From Sweltsa coloradensis (Eukaryota > Arthropoda > Insecta > Plecoptera > Chloroperlidae): a stretch of DNA of 64,000 nt. The stretch covers positions 186,001 through 250,000 of the forward strand of contig JAMZAV010001049.1 in the NCBI GenBank assembly GCA_024449915.1, read 5' to 3'. Shown here in pieces: positions 35,601 through 49,700 of this stretch. How positions within the stretch are numbered: position 1 is the stretch's first letter; the number at the start of each line of letters is the position of its first letter. The position numbers and the translations under genes were made by a program. The notes under the pieces were generated by a model, which saw only the letters and a program-made list of their open reading frames with translations, did not search any database and was not told the DNA's origin.

Positions 35601-38600
35601 TTTTACAAAGCCATAAACAGACTGTACACCTAAACCTAAAGCCGAACATAAAGACAACTCCGCATGATAATGGACATGATTCAGGAATACGATCGGACAT
35701 GTTAGCATGATTAATTCTAAGGCCCCCATAGCTCTTATCAATCACCCCATACTCATCTCACCTGTTATCTCATAATCATCAATTATTTAAGATCATTTCC
35801 ACAAATCAATTACCACAATATTTAGTATTAATTTATATCATTATATTACTTTCTTTACTTATCATTAATCTCTACTTTTAGTTGGATGAGCGAAGCGAAG
35901 ATTCTATTTCACTACACTGGAGAAAAAAATCCGGAATGTTTTTTTTTCTTTCTTTTTTTTGTATTTTTGTGTGTCTGTTAACACGATTCCGGCTAAACCA
36001 ATACTCCAATTGTGATGAAATTGTATGGAGGTCTATGAAATCTCTCAACGAAGAACTGCACGGGGGGAAAAATTGAAATTGATCGAAAAATTATTTCTCA
36101 TGAAAATCGCAATTTTACGATTTTTTTTTTTATTTTTAAAAAAATTCTTCGACTTATAACATCTACATGCTTTATCCGATTGTAATGATTTTTTCACAGA
36201 ACCTTAATTTTATGAATTAATATATTCGTGTGAAATTTGAGCGCAATCAAAAAATCATTTCTCATGATAATCGCAATTTTACGATTTTTTTCAATTTTTA
36301 ACATTTCTTCGACGAATAAAACCTACATGCTTTATCCGATTGTAATGATTTTTTCACAGAACTTTAATTTTATGAATTAATATATTCGTGTGAAATTTGA
36401 GCATAATCGAAAAATTATCTATTAAAAAATTGCAATTTTACGCTTTTTTCGTTTAAAAAAAATTATGCTCATCCATCAACGCGGCGGGACTTAAGCGTTT
36501 TCCTAGTTTAATTTTATATGGATGCAGGACACCTATCTAGGTGGATGGGATGTGGTCCCGCTTCTTGCATTCCTTTCTTCATGAGGTCAATACAATCTGC
36601 ATGCATTTATGTGAATATGTACCATGTCTTATGATGATGAATAAATAATAATAATCATTAAAAAAAAAATTAAACCTTTCATTTACCGGTACCCGGATTT
36701 AAATTAAGAATTTCATGTCCACAATCATCGACGCCATGACTGAAAGGGTTCAAGTGTATTTTTTTAGACCATTAAAAAGTAATGGAAAGTTAAGTCTAAA
36801 TATTTCATTACATTATTTATGACCAAAAATGTTCTGCCTCTGACGGCTGGGGCATTTTTGTAAACTAAAAAAAGGCACTGGCCAATACGTATAACTTATT
36901 GGATGAGCGAAGCGAAGACTTCAATTTCACCGACCCCCCAAAAAATTTAGCTCGTTTTTTTTTTTTTTTTCCGTCTGTTTGTTCGCTCTCTACCGGGCAA
37001 ACGGCATATCCGATCTTGATGAAAATTTGACAGGACCTTCGAAATCTCTAAACTTAGACTTGCTACGTTTTTGGGTACAATCGAAGAAATATTTCTCATG
37101 AATATCGTACTTTTACGATTTTTTTCGATTTTTAGTGCGATATTTTCGTGACATTTGGGCCGATTCTGACCAAACGGGTGAGGCTACAACGTTCATATTT
37201 CACATGGACATTAAGGTAATGGTGATGTATTGCTTTCTGAAAGAAAAAGTTGAAGAAGTTAGTCAGAATCTATAGAAATAAAGCTTTGAATATAAGTTTT
37301 TTGATTTTTTGTACGATATTTTCGTGACATTTGGGCCAATTCTGACCAAACGGGTGGGGCTACAACGTTCATATTATACATGGACATTAAGGTTATGGTG
37401 ATTTAGTACCTTTTGAAAGAAAAAGTTGAAAAAGCTAGCCAGAATCCATAGAAATAAAGCTTTTTGTATAAGTTTTTTTACGGTAAATAATACCAATTTA
37501 CAATAAACAATAGAAACTTGACAACAATCACCTACAATGCGTAGGCAGCAAAACAAAGCACTTGCAAAAGTAAAGATATCCCACGCAAAATAAAAACTTT
37601 AAAAGGCTCATCCATCAACGCGGCGGGACTTTAGCGTTTTCCTAGTAATTTTCAATTCAGACCCACAGTGAGTAAAACCTTCACCCTCTTCTTTCCCTGC
37701 AGAAGCTATTGATATCGGAAGTAAAGGTAAAGGAAATCCGCAAGAAGTACGACATCCGACGTGTTTGTATCAGCGGAGCTGCCAACCCGATGGCACAGTT
37801 GTTAGCCACTGATTTGCTTCGCATTCCCGGTCTGCCCAACCAAGGCGGAGTGCTCATCTTTCTCTACGATGCTACGCTTGAGCATTATAGCAAGTTGATG
37901 GAATTAAAAGATGACTTGATGAGTATAGGAGCCCACGCAGGTCTCGGGACTTCTATGGTGGTTAGTTCGTTTAGCCAAGGACTGCACAACTGTGACCTGC
38001 TCATCATCTTAGATGACCATCCAAGGTGTGTACCTTCATAATGCAAATATATATATATATGTTCTGTTGTAGGCTTTCGTGATTCATGGTTTATGTTAAG
38101 TTATACTTTACGGAAATAATCACGCTTTATTGGATGTTTAAAACAAATATTTAATTAAAAAAGCAAAGCGCTTAGCACAGTGATGTGGTTAAAAAGTTTT
38201 CACTGCACCTGATTTGCTTTTGTACTTACTATTTGGTTTGCCTTTGTAAGGCGGTTAAGTTTGTTTATATTTTTATTGTGTTGCTGATGTTTTGTTTTTA
38301 TTGTTTTATACCAACTCTTCTTGAAAATGGAAGCCTAGTCTTCTGAAACGTTGAAGTTTTAATTAAATATTTGTTTTAAACATCCAATAAAGCGTGATTA
38401 TTTCCGTAAAGTATAACTTAACATATATATATATATAATATATGTTTTAAGTATCTTTACGGTAAATAATCACGCACAGTATTATAGAAAATAACTTTTA
38501 ATCCCAACGTTTCAGAAAAACTATGTTTCCATTTTCAAGGGAAGGTTAAAAACAAAAATTCAATAAAACAACAACAGCATTATAAAAATAAACAAATAGA

Positions 38601-38859
38601 AACAAAAACACACTACCTTGCAAACATAGAAAATTACAAAGATCCAATTGCAGTGAACCTAAAATCAAATCACACTATTTGTTTATTTTTATAATGCTGT
38701 TGTTGTTTTATTGAATTTTTGTTTTTAACCTTCCCTTGAAAATGGAAACATAGTTTTTCTGAAACGTTGGGATTAAAGTTATTTTTATAATACTGTGCGT
38801 GATTATTTACCGTAAAGATACTTAAAACATTAACCATGGATCACGAAAGCTTAAGACAA

Positions 38860-38897
<38 letters not shown>

Positions 38898-41800
38898 ATT
38901 GTATGCATCTTACAATAATTATTTTCTATGAAACAGATTCTGAGTTAGTCTACGTAGGCCTACATTCACTACCATTACATAATACTGTCCTTAATTTTCC
39001 TAAAGAATCAATTTTTACAAATATTTAGGAAATTTTTAATTTATTGAGGAGCTGTAACATTGACAGTTTATATCTATTGGCTACATGAATGTGATATTAA
39101 TATATTGTTGTATTTAATTAATTTATCATCATTACGACTCGTAGGCATCATTATTACACAATAGTTATTGTTAGAGGTCCGTGAAAGTGGTTTTATTTTG
39201 TAGTGAATTTCATTTTTCAAATTGAAAATTTTGGTGCTATTGCCATTCTAGCCACAAAACAAACACGTTTGAATGTACTGATGTTCAGACTGGTGTAAGT
39301 TACTACAAATAAATTCATCATTTTTTCTGAACTTTATTTTATAAAAACTTTGTTTGGTTGAACTATACTGCATAAAATATTAAAAATTACAACGTAATTT
39401 AACAATAATTCCCATTTTTAGTCCTTTTCGTTGTTCAAAACATTAATTTTGTGAATTTCGTTGTTATTACGAAATTTACACCTATTTCGGTGTTTGGCTG
39501 TGATTCAATTTTGCTATTTTCTGGTTTAGATTTGATTAATTCATGCTCATTTTATGAAATTAAATGGTTAGCACATATTCGGTTTTATCATCAGTCACGA
39601 ATTTCACGGGGCTCTAGTTATCGTCAATATCATTAGTATAGGTTGAACCAGATAAGCTGGCGGGCGTCAAGGTCAAGCGAGAGCACGGACGCCAACGTTG
39701 ACAATTTACACACAACTGGCATTAGGTAGGGCCTACCGTATTTGGTCATGTTTCGTGATATGTTATCACATAAATCAAAATTTTATAAGCTGTGAATAAA
39801 GTAGTTCGTCCCACAGAGTCAGTATTTTAGCGAAATAATGATTTTAAGTAATCACGATTACGAAAGTGTTTTTTTGCCTTGTTGGTCATGGTGTGTCCAA
39901 AGTTCCAGCTGTTTATAATGCCAACCTCGCCAGATGTGATGTCAATGTTTAGGAGCATCAAAATGTCTTGATTTTATTCGTACACTTCATAAATACTTTA
40001 TTTTTAGGATAATATTGGGCAAGGCTTGGCTTTAAAATAGTCGTGTTTTTCTCCGAAAGCAGTTTTAGAGACTGTTATTTTATCTACTTTTTGCCGATCC
40101 TGTGGCCATAGCGCGTGGACGACAGTGCTGCGATCCCTCGGCGACCGCCACCTTATCTGGTCCACACTATACGTATCATGATTCATGATGGTAGGCTAAA
40201 TTGTTTTGCCAGTCTTAATATTTATTTGTTTAACATCTATATCGAAATAGGCTAAGTTATATAAAACTGTTTTCAGTTTTGTTTATTTATTTATTCGCAG
40301 TCAATAGATAGATGGTCCTACATGTCCACATATCCTAGTAATAGGTGCTTTAAAATTAAACTTGATAATAATAATCATCATAACTCAGTTCCAACTATGT
40401 CGGGTTGAGTGGTGGTTTTTCACCATTATCTAGGGCATGAAACTGTAGATACTAAGCTTGCCAGACTCAGTGTTTCTTCCACATCATCTAACTCCTTCCT
40501 CTCCACCAATTTACTCCACTCTTCTGTCCTCCCTCAGCTTTTATATTAAACTTAATTATTGTGGGAAACAATTTATAAAGGCTGCGTACAATATCCTACA
40601 CAAGGGCTACTTACTGCACTACACTACTACTAGTACTATTACTACTAGTGCAGCTGACTGAGAGGACTTTGACCAGATATGTAATTAAATTAGAGTCGGT
40701 TTTGTTGTTTAACTGTGACCGCGAGACGTGGTAAAGTTTCATCACCACATTTATTTTTACAGTGGAAAAGACAATAGGAAGTGTGCCAGCTTAGCCAAGA
40801 GTTTGTAATTCAGAATTTCAAAGTTTCTTCTGATGTGTGGTTAGTAGTGTCAACCAGTGTGAAGACAAGTTAAGTTGATCACACATTATATTTTAAATCT
40901 TTTGCCTCTAGGAAACAAGGAGAACCTCTCGAGAGTTGGTTGGACCGTAATCGGATGGCGATGTTAGAAATCGCTAAAGCTCTCGACGAACACGCCCCAA
41001 CAAACTGTCGCGTAGTTTTGGCGACTCCCGGTCCAGCTCCATTGTGTTTCAATGCTACAGTGTTGATGGACTCTGTACAGAAGATCGCACGAGATAACAT
41101 CGTCGCCATAACGGCTGACCTAGGTCTAGAGGCCCTACCTACGCTCGCTAGAACCACAGGCGTTCCGTTGCGCTACATCGGGTCGCCTCCCGTTTGGGGT
41201 TTTATCGGCATCAACAAGTTTGTAGACCTTCACGGAACGTTTCATACGGCGGTTGTCTACCGGCCAAATGAAAAGTCTGTCAGGAAACCCGTACGGGATT
41301 CGACGCTCCCGCTTGGAAAATACCAAATGGAAATCCGGAAGATGGGGTATCTTTTGAAAGATGTTCCAGACCTTTGGTTGAGGGTGCAGAGGCAACGAGA
41401 GAAGACGGTGAGGTTGTTGGGGCAAGAGCCAATCTACTCAAAGGTTAGAGCTACGACGGACATGCTACGGTTCTGGTATTCCCCCAAGTACGATGGAGAA
41501 GTCATTTCTTTGGGGATTTGTTCTAATGGTATGTAGGCCTAATCGATTTGTAACTTTAAGTTTAAATATTTAATTCTTTACATGATGGCTGCTTTGAGTT
41601 TAATTAAGTTTTCTTGTTTAAAAATTTGCGCTCAAAATCACCAATAGGGAACTAGCCTTCATTCCAGAAATCGAATATGTTAAAGATAACATCTAAAAAA
41701 AAATAACATAAAAGTTTTTTTTTGTCTAAGGTTAATACTTTTCTCAATATTTAACGCTGAAATTTGAATCTGGCTTCCCGCCAAAAGACAACACGAAAAG

Positions 41801-44800
41801 TAGTGTGACGTCAGACTGCTGACCGCAGCCTAGCGCAGACCCAAAGGCGCACCGCTATCTAGATATAAATGGTAGATATTCTACCATCCAGTCGGCGGTG
41901 GGTCAAACACATCCTAGCAGACAGTTGCCGTCACTGCGCCCGCTGTCATTCCTGCTATCGTTTCTCAATGATCCTTTTGATTGAATTTAAAAGAAATGGC
42001 GCTTTATAAAAGGTGTAAGGTACCGATGTGTTTAAACACCACTCTAGAAACACCGGAGAAAGTATATATGTGCCAAAAAAAACTAAACAGGTGAAAATAA
42101 TGGTTAAACGCAACAAGACGAGAATATGTCAAGGAGTCGTAGGGCCTCTAGCCTACCGCTGCAAATTCACTTTACCGTTGTGAATACCACTTTCATGTAT
42201 GTAAATGATATTAATTGGTCTACCTAGTACTTTTTTATTTCGCAGGTTAGTTTCCTATGAGCTTCTAATTTACCTCGGGATTATTATAAGCCTAGGACCA
42301 ATACGTAACTCATTTTCTCGCGGGGAAATATTAAAAAAAAAATTGAATTTGTGACATTCTCCCATGCGAGAAAACGCCTCTTAGGTTTAGGCCCTAGACT
42401 TATAATCCCAAGGCAAATTTTGCTGCGAGAATATTTGGCCGGAGCCTAACAGAAGCTTATAGGAAATTCACTTGTGAATTAAAAAGCTAGTAGACCAATA
42501 ATATTCACTTGCATCAAAGTGGTCTTCACAACAGTAGAGTTAATTTGTAGAGGGGGCGTCCTCCTCAAAACATTCTCGTGCTGCAGCTTTGAACAATTCT
42601 TTTTGCCTTGTTTGTCGTTTGGTTCTTTTGGCACGTGTATAAAATGATCTTCTCCGGTGTTTCTACAGTGGTAGCCTTTGCCCTCTTGGTAGACCTAGGC
42701 CCTTCTACCTAGGGCCGAGGTAGGCCTATCACTACGCCCAGGTCTAGGCGCATATTTAAATATAAAATCTAAAGCCCTACCAAACATCAATGATATAAAT
42801 GATATCATCATCAACCTAAAAAAACTTGGCTAAGGATACAGGAAATGCCTCGGCCTAGCCCTACCTAGGCTAGGCTGTGTCTAGGGCATCCAAATGGACA
42901 TTTTATAGAATTGGTTTACCTAACCTAGGGCAAAGACACAGCCTAGGGCGTAGGGCCTAGCCTAGCGCAGCCTTGAATGACTGTACCATAGAGAAATAAC
43001 CAGTGGCTCTTTCCCACCAATGAGAAATAAATCGCTTTCTAGTCAAGGTCGGGTAGACGCACTGTCAAAATCACATGGTCGTCATCTTTGTCATCGTTCG
43101 TGTTGTTGTCAAAATAGTCCGATGGCCGGTTTCGCTGCCGCGCACGGCCGCTCGTCGAGCTTTTGTTGTTGTTGTTGTTGTACAAACTACAACGATGAGC
43201 ATGCTGCAAGCTACGTAACGCAGTTGAACCAAGAAGGAGCGTTTGCGCGGGGGTTCAAAACCCTATAACTTTGTACCCCCGTAGTTACCACGGATGATTT
43301 TTAAAAAATAATCTTTCATTTGTGAAGTTTATTTAACTGTGTTCTATAAATAATAAAAAATGAAAAACGTGAATTTGAGACCAAGGCTAGTTCCCTATTC
43401 ACAAGGTTCCTCGTTAAGCACCGAGCTCAATATAGTTCCACATATCGGCAAGAGATGGTGCGCTATGTTCAAAGTGCTCGGTGCTTGAATGAGTGAACTC
43501 GTGCATGGCGATTTTGAGCGTGAATTTTAAAACGAGAACCTCGTGTAGGCCTAAAGCAGCCAACAAGTAAATCAATTATTAGTAATTAACACATAAACAA
43601 AATTTAAAAACAAAATTGTTGCATTCTTTCTGCATTTCTGTATCCATCAATGTAGAAAACAATTGTTGAGAATCTGACCTAAGATAATGTAAGCCAGCCT
43701 TAAGACAGAAGCCTGCGGGCAATGCTGGTCAACACAGTATGCCTCACATTCACACAAGTTAGCTTAAGTTATTGTAAATTTATGAGAGTAGGGTCTATCT
43801 ATCTACTAATAGAGTTTCTGGTTCTGGTATAATTAAACAACAAACAAACAACAAACACACACAACAAACAGTGGGGTGTGGCTCTATAATTATGTGAAGC
43901 CATTTGTCAATAGTATTTGTAACATAGATAGGTATTCTTTAAAAGTTGAGTGATCAAAATAGGGGTGCCACCATTACTCAATGGCTGCATATAATCTATT
44001 ATATTGCAACCGTAGGACAAGACCTGTTGTCAATGCATAATAAATAAATAAATCAAAAATTAATTAAGTACTAACAATAAAAAAATGTTGTGCAAATAAG
44101 GAAGGTTGTGGGATGGCTAAAAATCACAACCCTATGTGTGAAGCTTGCACTTGACTGAATATACTGTCATCTTTAATGAAGCAGGTATTGTTTTCTTTTA
44201 TTTAAAGTTTGCAGATTATACACAAAACTGGTGGGTATGTGCTACAAAAAACACGTTTATTAACAACAATAAGGTCTACTGTTACAACTTATAATATTCA
44301 AAAATTGAATTGCGAGACAATATGGACACAACCATGGCTGTCCTAAGTAAATGTGTTGTTAGTGGAAGTAATCGCTAGCAGTGCACCATCTGTTGTACGA
44401 TATTTGTGTCAATTAGTAGTTGCAAAAATAAATGATTGTTTTTGTACAGGAACATTCCAACTACCGTGGGGAATGAACTTTTCTCAGCCTGCATACCTTG
44501 AAGACGGCCACTGGATGCCATGCAAGTCATACCCTCTCCCCTTTGACCCTTACTGTGACCTCCGCTACCTCATACCCTTAGCGGGCAGCATTTTGGAAAA
44601 GTTTGACATCGGCATTAGCTTCGACGCAGACTGGGTAATAACGGAAGAGGAGCGAGCCGCTAAGACGCAGGCCGTACAGTCCGCTAGACAACTGAGGTTG
44701 TTCGAAGAATGTAAAGAAATGGAGGAAATTCTTCGAGTTGAACACACAAAGGAAAAAGATTTGGAGAAGAGAACGCAAGAGTTCATGGATGAGCTAGCCG

Positions 44801-46758
44801 TCGAAATAGAGAAAGGAGAAAGATATCTCATTGCGGAGAACATTGTGGACACACTTGTTAGCGACGTCTTCGATGTGTGTTTACCGTATCCGCCCCCACC
44901 TGTTCAAGAGAAACCGACAAAGAAACCCACACTTGTCGCAGAAGAAGAGGAAGAAGAGAATGAAGAAGAAGAGGAAGGTGATGATGAAGACGACGAGGAT
45001 GATGATGATTAGAAAAATATTGTTCAATGCTTTAGTTGTAGAGTAATTTTTTATTTTAGATTTTTACATTAATAAAAGTTGCTTAGAACTTTAATTTCTA
45101 ATTTAATTTAAAGGAAACCGCTCATGTTGACAGAGCACCGTTTTAGTGAATCTACATCAATCAATGACGTTAGTTGCAAACAGCAGAGGGAAGATTTTTA
45201 TGTTTAAGTACCAGGTAGTCGTAGTTGAAGTATAGGGGATAGCAGTCTTGGGGACGTTCCCCCAAAAAAGGAACTTTGAAAAGTTAAGTTACTTCTGCCT
45301 AAAAAGGAACTGAGACGTTCCTCGTTCCTTAAAAAAAAAGGAACTATATGTTCCTTATAATACCATCACTTATTGTATGAGCAAAGCGAAGGCTTCAATT
45401 TCACTGACCCCCCCAAAAATTAGCTTTTTTTTGTGTCTGTATGTGTTTGCTCTCTACCGGGCAAATGACATATCGATGGTGAAGAACCAACACCTTCTAT
45501 CTGCCAAAAAGCAAATTGTTCAGGAGAGCATTACAACACTGATTTAAAAAAGTTACTAGTTGGCGGTGGCAGATAGGAGATATTGATGTAAGGTAGTACT
45601 ATATGTCTCTTTTGGAGATGTTTAAGCATTGTTAGATAGGAGCTATTAGCACCAAAAAATTCGAAATAATTTTTTGTATCCATAGACACCAACATCTCAT
45701 TTGGCAGAAAATGGCAGATAGAAGGTATTGGTTCTTCACCATCGATATGCAATCTTGATGAAAATTGGAGGGGACCTTTGAAATCTCTGAACTTATACCT
45801 GCCACGTTTTTGGGTACAATCGAAGAAATATTTCTCATGACTCTTGTACTTCTACGATTTTTTTTTAAATTTTAGAGCGATATTTTGATGACGTTTGGGC
45901 CAATTCTGACCAAACGGGTGGGGCTACAACGTTCATATTTTACATGTACATTAAGGTTATGGTGATGTAGTAGAACTTTTTGAAAGAAAAAGATGAAAAA
46001 GTTAGCCAGAATCCATAAAAATAAAGGTTTTAATATAAGTTTTTTTTAGGTACATCATAATGATTACCCTAACAAGTAACTATAGAAACTTTACAACAAT
46101 CACCTACAACGCGTACAAAAAGCAAGTCTTCGGGCCTTCAGATATTTTACATTCAAATTACCATAGCAATTAGTACTACTTTATAAAAATTATCCTAATT
46201 TAACATGATTTTGCAATGGAACTTGAAGAAGTTAAAGGGGCTAAAAACCCCAAAAATTATTTTTTACCACGTGATCTATAGCACAATACTACACTAAAAT
46301 GACCGTTGAAAAAATTATATCTTGTAATTGTGATTAAACACGAATTTTTTAATTTTTTTGGTACAGAAATTGGCAAAAATTGGTGTTTTGTAAAATTTCC
46401 TAAATCGGCTTTAACCTGCTTCTTTTTTGGTCCACATAGATACTAGAGCATAGTACCAATCTAAAATGCCCATTTATAACCATCGTATCTTAAAACTGTG
46501 CCCAAATACACCCTCAAACACGCAAAAATATGCATTCCAAAATCACACCCCATCTTGGTAATCAGCATATTTTGACCGAACTACTTGCCCAAATTACAAA
46601 ACAAAAATATATATATATAGTATTTAATGCATTATTGTAATATTACTATTTCAAATATTTACTTAAATGTAGTTCATTGTTGTGTCTGCATCTATGTAAT
46701 TAGATTTATTTAGTTGTCCTCCTTTGCAAATCAGTTTTTATAACTGAATAGGATAGAC

Positions 46759-46791
<33 letters not shown>

Positions 46792-49700
46792 AGAGAATTT
46801 ACAGAAAAGGCTGTCGAGTACGTCAATAATGGCCAATATTTTTTTGGATCAAAATCCTCCAAGGTCACGGGGCATAAAGATCGTCCCCATGTTATTTCTT
46901 ATGGGAGATTTTTGGCGATGGGACCTAGCTTGAAAAATGTCATGTTTGACAATTTTTTGGGAGGTTATAGTGGCCCCAATAATTTTTCTGTTAATTGCTA
47001 AATTCATTACTAGTTAGCATGAATGAAATATATTTTTTGAGTTTAGCGGTTAAATACCCCTTTAAGAGATCCCACGCACACTAAAAATTTAAAAAAAGTT
47101 TATCCATCAATGCGACTAAAAAAAGCGTTTGTGACGCAGCCTAGTATTTAAATAATAATAAATGTGACAAACTACATGTGCCGTGTTAGTTTCACGTACT
47201 TCAGTAAAGCTCTTCGCGACAAGATTTCTACATAGATTTTAAATGTTTAAGCAAAATATTTGCTAGCGTCGACGCCGTTTCTTGTTGTTGAATGTAACAA
47301 GGATAAACATTAATAAACAATAAATAAATTAAATTAAATTAAAAATGTGATAGGAGTTAATTTACAATTTATCATTTCTTTTTTTATTAAAGTGAGTCCC
47401 AGACCATCTGATGAGGGTGGCACCATTTTCAAAAGCACAAGATGTCACAAGATATTTGTCATACTGCAGTTTACGATATGAGGTACTGGAATTCGATGGG
47501 ATTACGACGGCAAAATGAACTTATAAAGAAAGGTTCAATTCGTTCAAAGTTCCCACGAAATAGTAACTTTGACCTTACAAGTTCCTGATCTAAGAAAAGG
47601 AACGCATTTCCACAAAAGTTCCTGAAAAAGGAACACGTTCCTCCCCAAGACTGGGGGATATGCCTATCAGTAAAACACAATTTAATCAATGTATTTGGGA
47701 CGGAATAACACATAGCTAGTTATTATCAAAGTCTACATAAGCCAGTTACTGAGACCTTACCACTTACCAGGAGTAACATGTCTGCGTGCCCAATACTGAG
47801 CACGGTCACTTCCAGGTTAGCCTACTCCATTGCGTTCCCGTACAATGTCAAAGTAACCCGGTCATTGTGATCCGAGGGCAACGGAGCACTCACGAGCGAG
47901 ATGGTCTAGACGGCCAAGCCCAAAGGGGGAGCATACAGACCACTTACTTGTGCCAAAAGATTGTGTTTCGGATCGTAATGCAATGGGGAGACAGTTCCTG
48001 CTGGGCCAAACCATGCGTTGATGTCCGTATCTTCACCGTCGACGGAATCTATGTCGCTCACGCAGCAATATTCTGGCTCTCGGATATCGGAGAGGAGTTC
48101 AGGCACCTGCGAGGAACAAATAACAACATATAGGCGAAAAAGTAGGCCCTTCTGATAATATTTTTAGTTGTTGTTTTATAAAAACTATTAAAACATAGAA
48201 AATACCAATTATTATCAAGTTCTTACTAGATCTAGTAGGGCCTATGATGACAAAATAAGCAAAATGTGGGCATGTTGAGAAGAAGAAGATGAAGTTAAAA
48301 TAACATGCAAGGGTCCACTCAATTAAACTTGAATAAAAGTAAAACTTTATACAACCATCTCTCAAAATCAAGAAACGGTAGACTATACATGCATACAGTA
48401 ACAAAATTTACTGAATTCCAACGTGAATTATAATATACTATAAGAGGTAGGCCTACTAACAATATTTTAATTTTTATACCAGTAGGTATGGTAATGATTA
48501 TCAGGCAAATCTAGCCTAAAACACTAAAAAACAAATTTAAGCTTATAGGGCCAATGTGTTATTTATTTTAACTGTTAAATGCGAATGCCTATTTGGATGA
48601 GCGAAGCAAAGACTTCAATTTCACTGACCCTCAAAAAATTTAGCTAGGGTGTTTTTTTTTTTTTTTTTAATTTTTGTCTGTTTGTTCGCTCTCTACCGGG
48701 CAAACGGCATATGCGATCTTGATGAAAATTTGAGGGGACCTTCGAAATCTCTGAACTTGGACGTTTGACTTGCCACGTTTTTGGGTACAATCGAAGAAAT
48801 ATTTCTCATGAATATCGTACTTTTACGAATTTTTTTCGATTTTTAGTGCTATATTTTCGTGACATTTGGGCCGATTCTGACCAAACGGGTAGGGCTACAA
48901 CGTTCATATTTCACATGGACATTAAGGTTATGGTGATGTATTGCTTTTTGAAAGAAAAAGTTGAAAAAGTTAGCCAGAATCCATAGAATAAAGGTTTTAA
49001 TATGAGTTTTTTTAGGTTTATAATAACAAGTAACAATAGAAATTTGACAACAATCACCTACAATGCATTAAAAAAGCACTTGCAAAGGAAAAGTGGTCCT
49101 ACGCAAACTAAAAACTTACAAAAAAGCTCATCTATAAACGCGGCGGGACTTAGGCGTTTTCCTAGTGAGTAGGACATGCCATGCTACAAGCTGTCATGGT
49201 GTGAAGAATAATAATGCTAGGTTATACTGGTAATACGCTTGGTTCTGAGGCCTCTCTGTTGAGAGAGTATTCGGGCTACATTACTTGTAGACTCTCTCAT
49301 TGGTTGATTCATTTTTAAGGAAAAAGACAATGGAGATCAACATAAGCATCAACCAATGAAAGTTACAGAGGTTGTTAGCACGCCACAATAATGTTTGCTA
49401 CGGTTCTCGGAAGATTTTGGTGATTTGCACTGATTGCTGCACTTGTTAAATGTGAACCATACAATTGTCCTTGTTTGACGTTTTATTTATATCCGTGTTT
49501 CACCCCTTGATTAGGATTGGTCTTTAGTTAGTCATTGTTCGCTCGTCTATGGTGTCGGAGCCGGTATGATCTTAATTTGACGGAAGTGTTATTTTGCATT
49601 AAATTTATGATTTTTATTTTTCTAACTGAATATTATTATGTATTTACTTGGTTTTTGGCCGCGGAAAGTAGTTTCTGGACTTATTTAATCACTTTTAGTT

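Noticed and set aside
38080..38780. Hammerhead ribozyme in the CTGAAACGTT blocks of the intron 3 palindromes
   Set aside because: The CTGATGA core and the paired GAAA segment are not both present; only a superficial resemblance.
40004..40186. 60-codon - frame in a GC-richer patch of MDH1B intron 3
   Set aside because: No known family and no splice partners; reported only as intron content.
47786..48133. 115-codon + frame opposite KDM8 exon 4
   Set aside because: Shadow of the conserved - strand exon; same for the frames opposite BCAP31 and the MDH1B exons.
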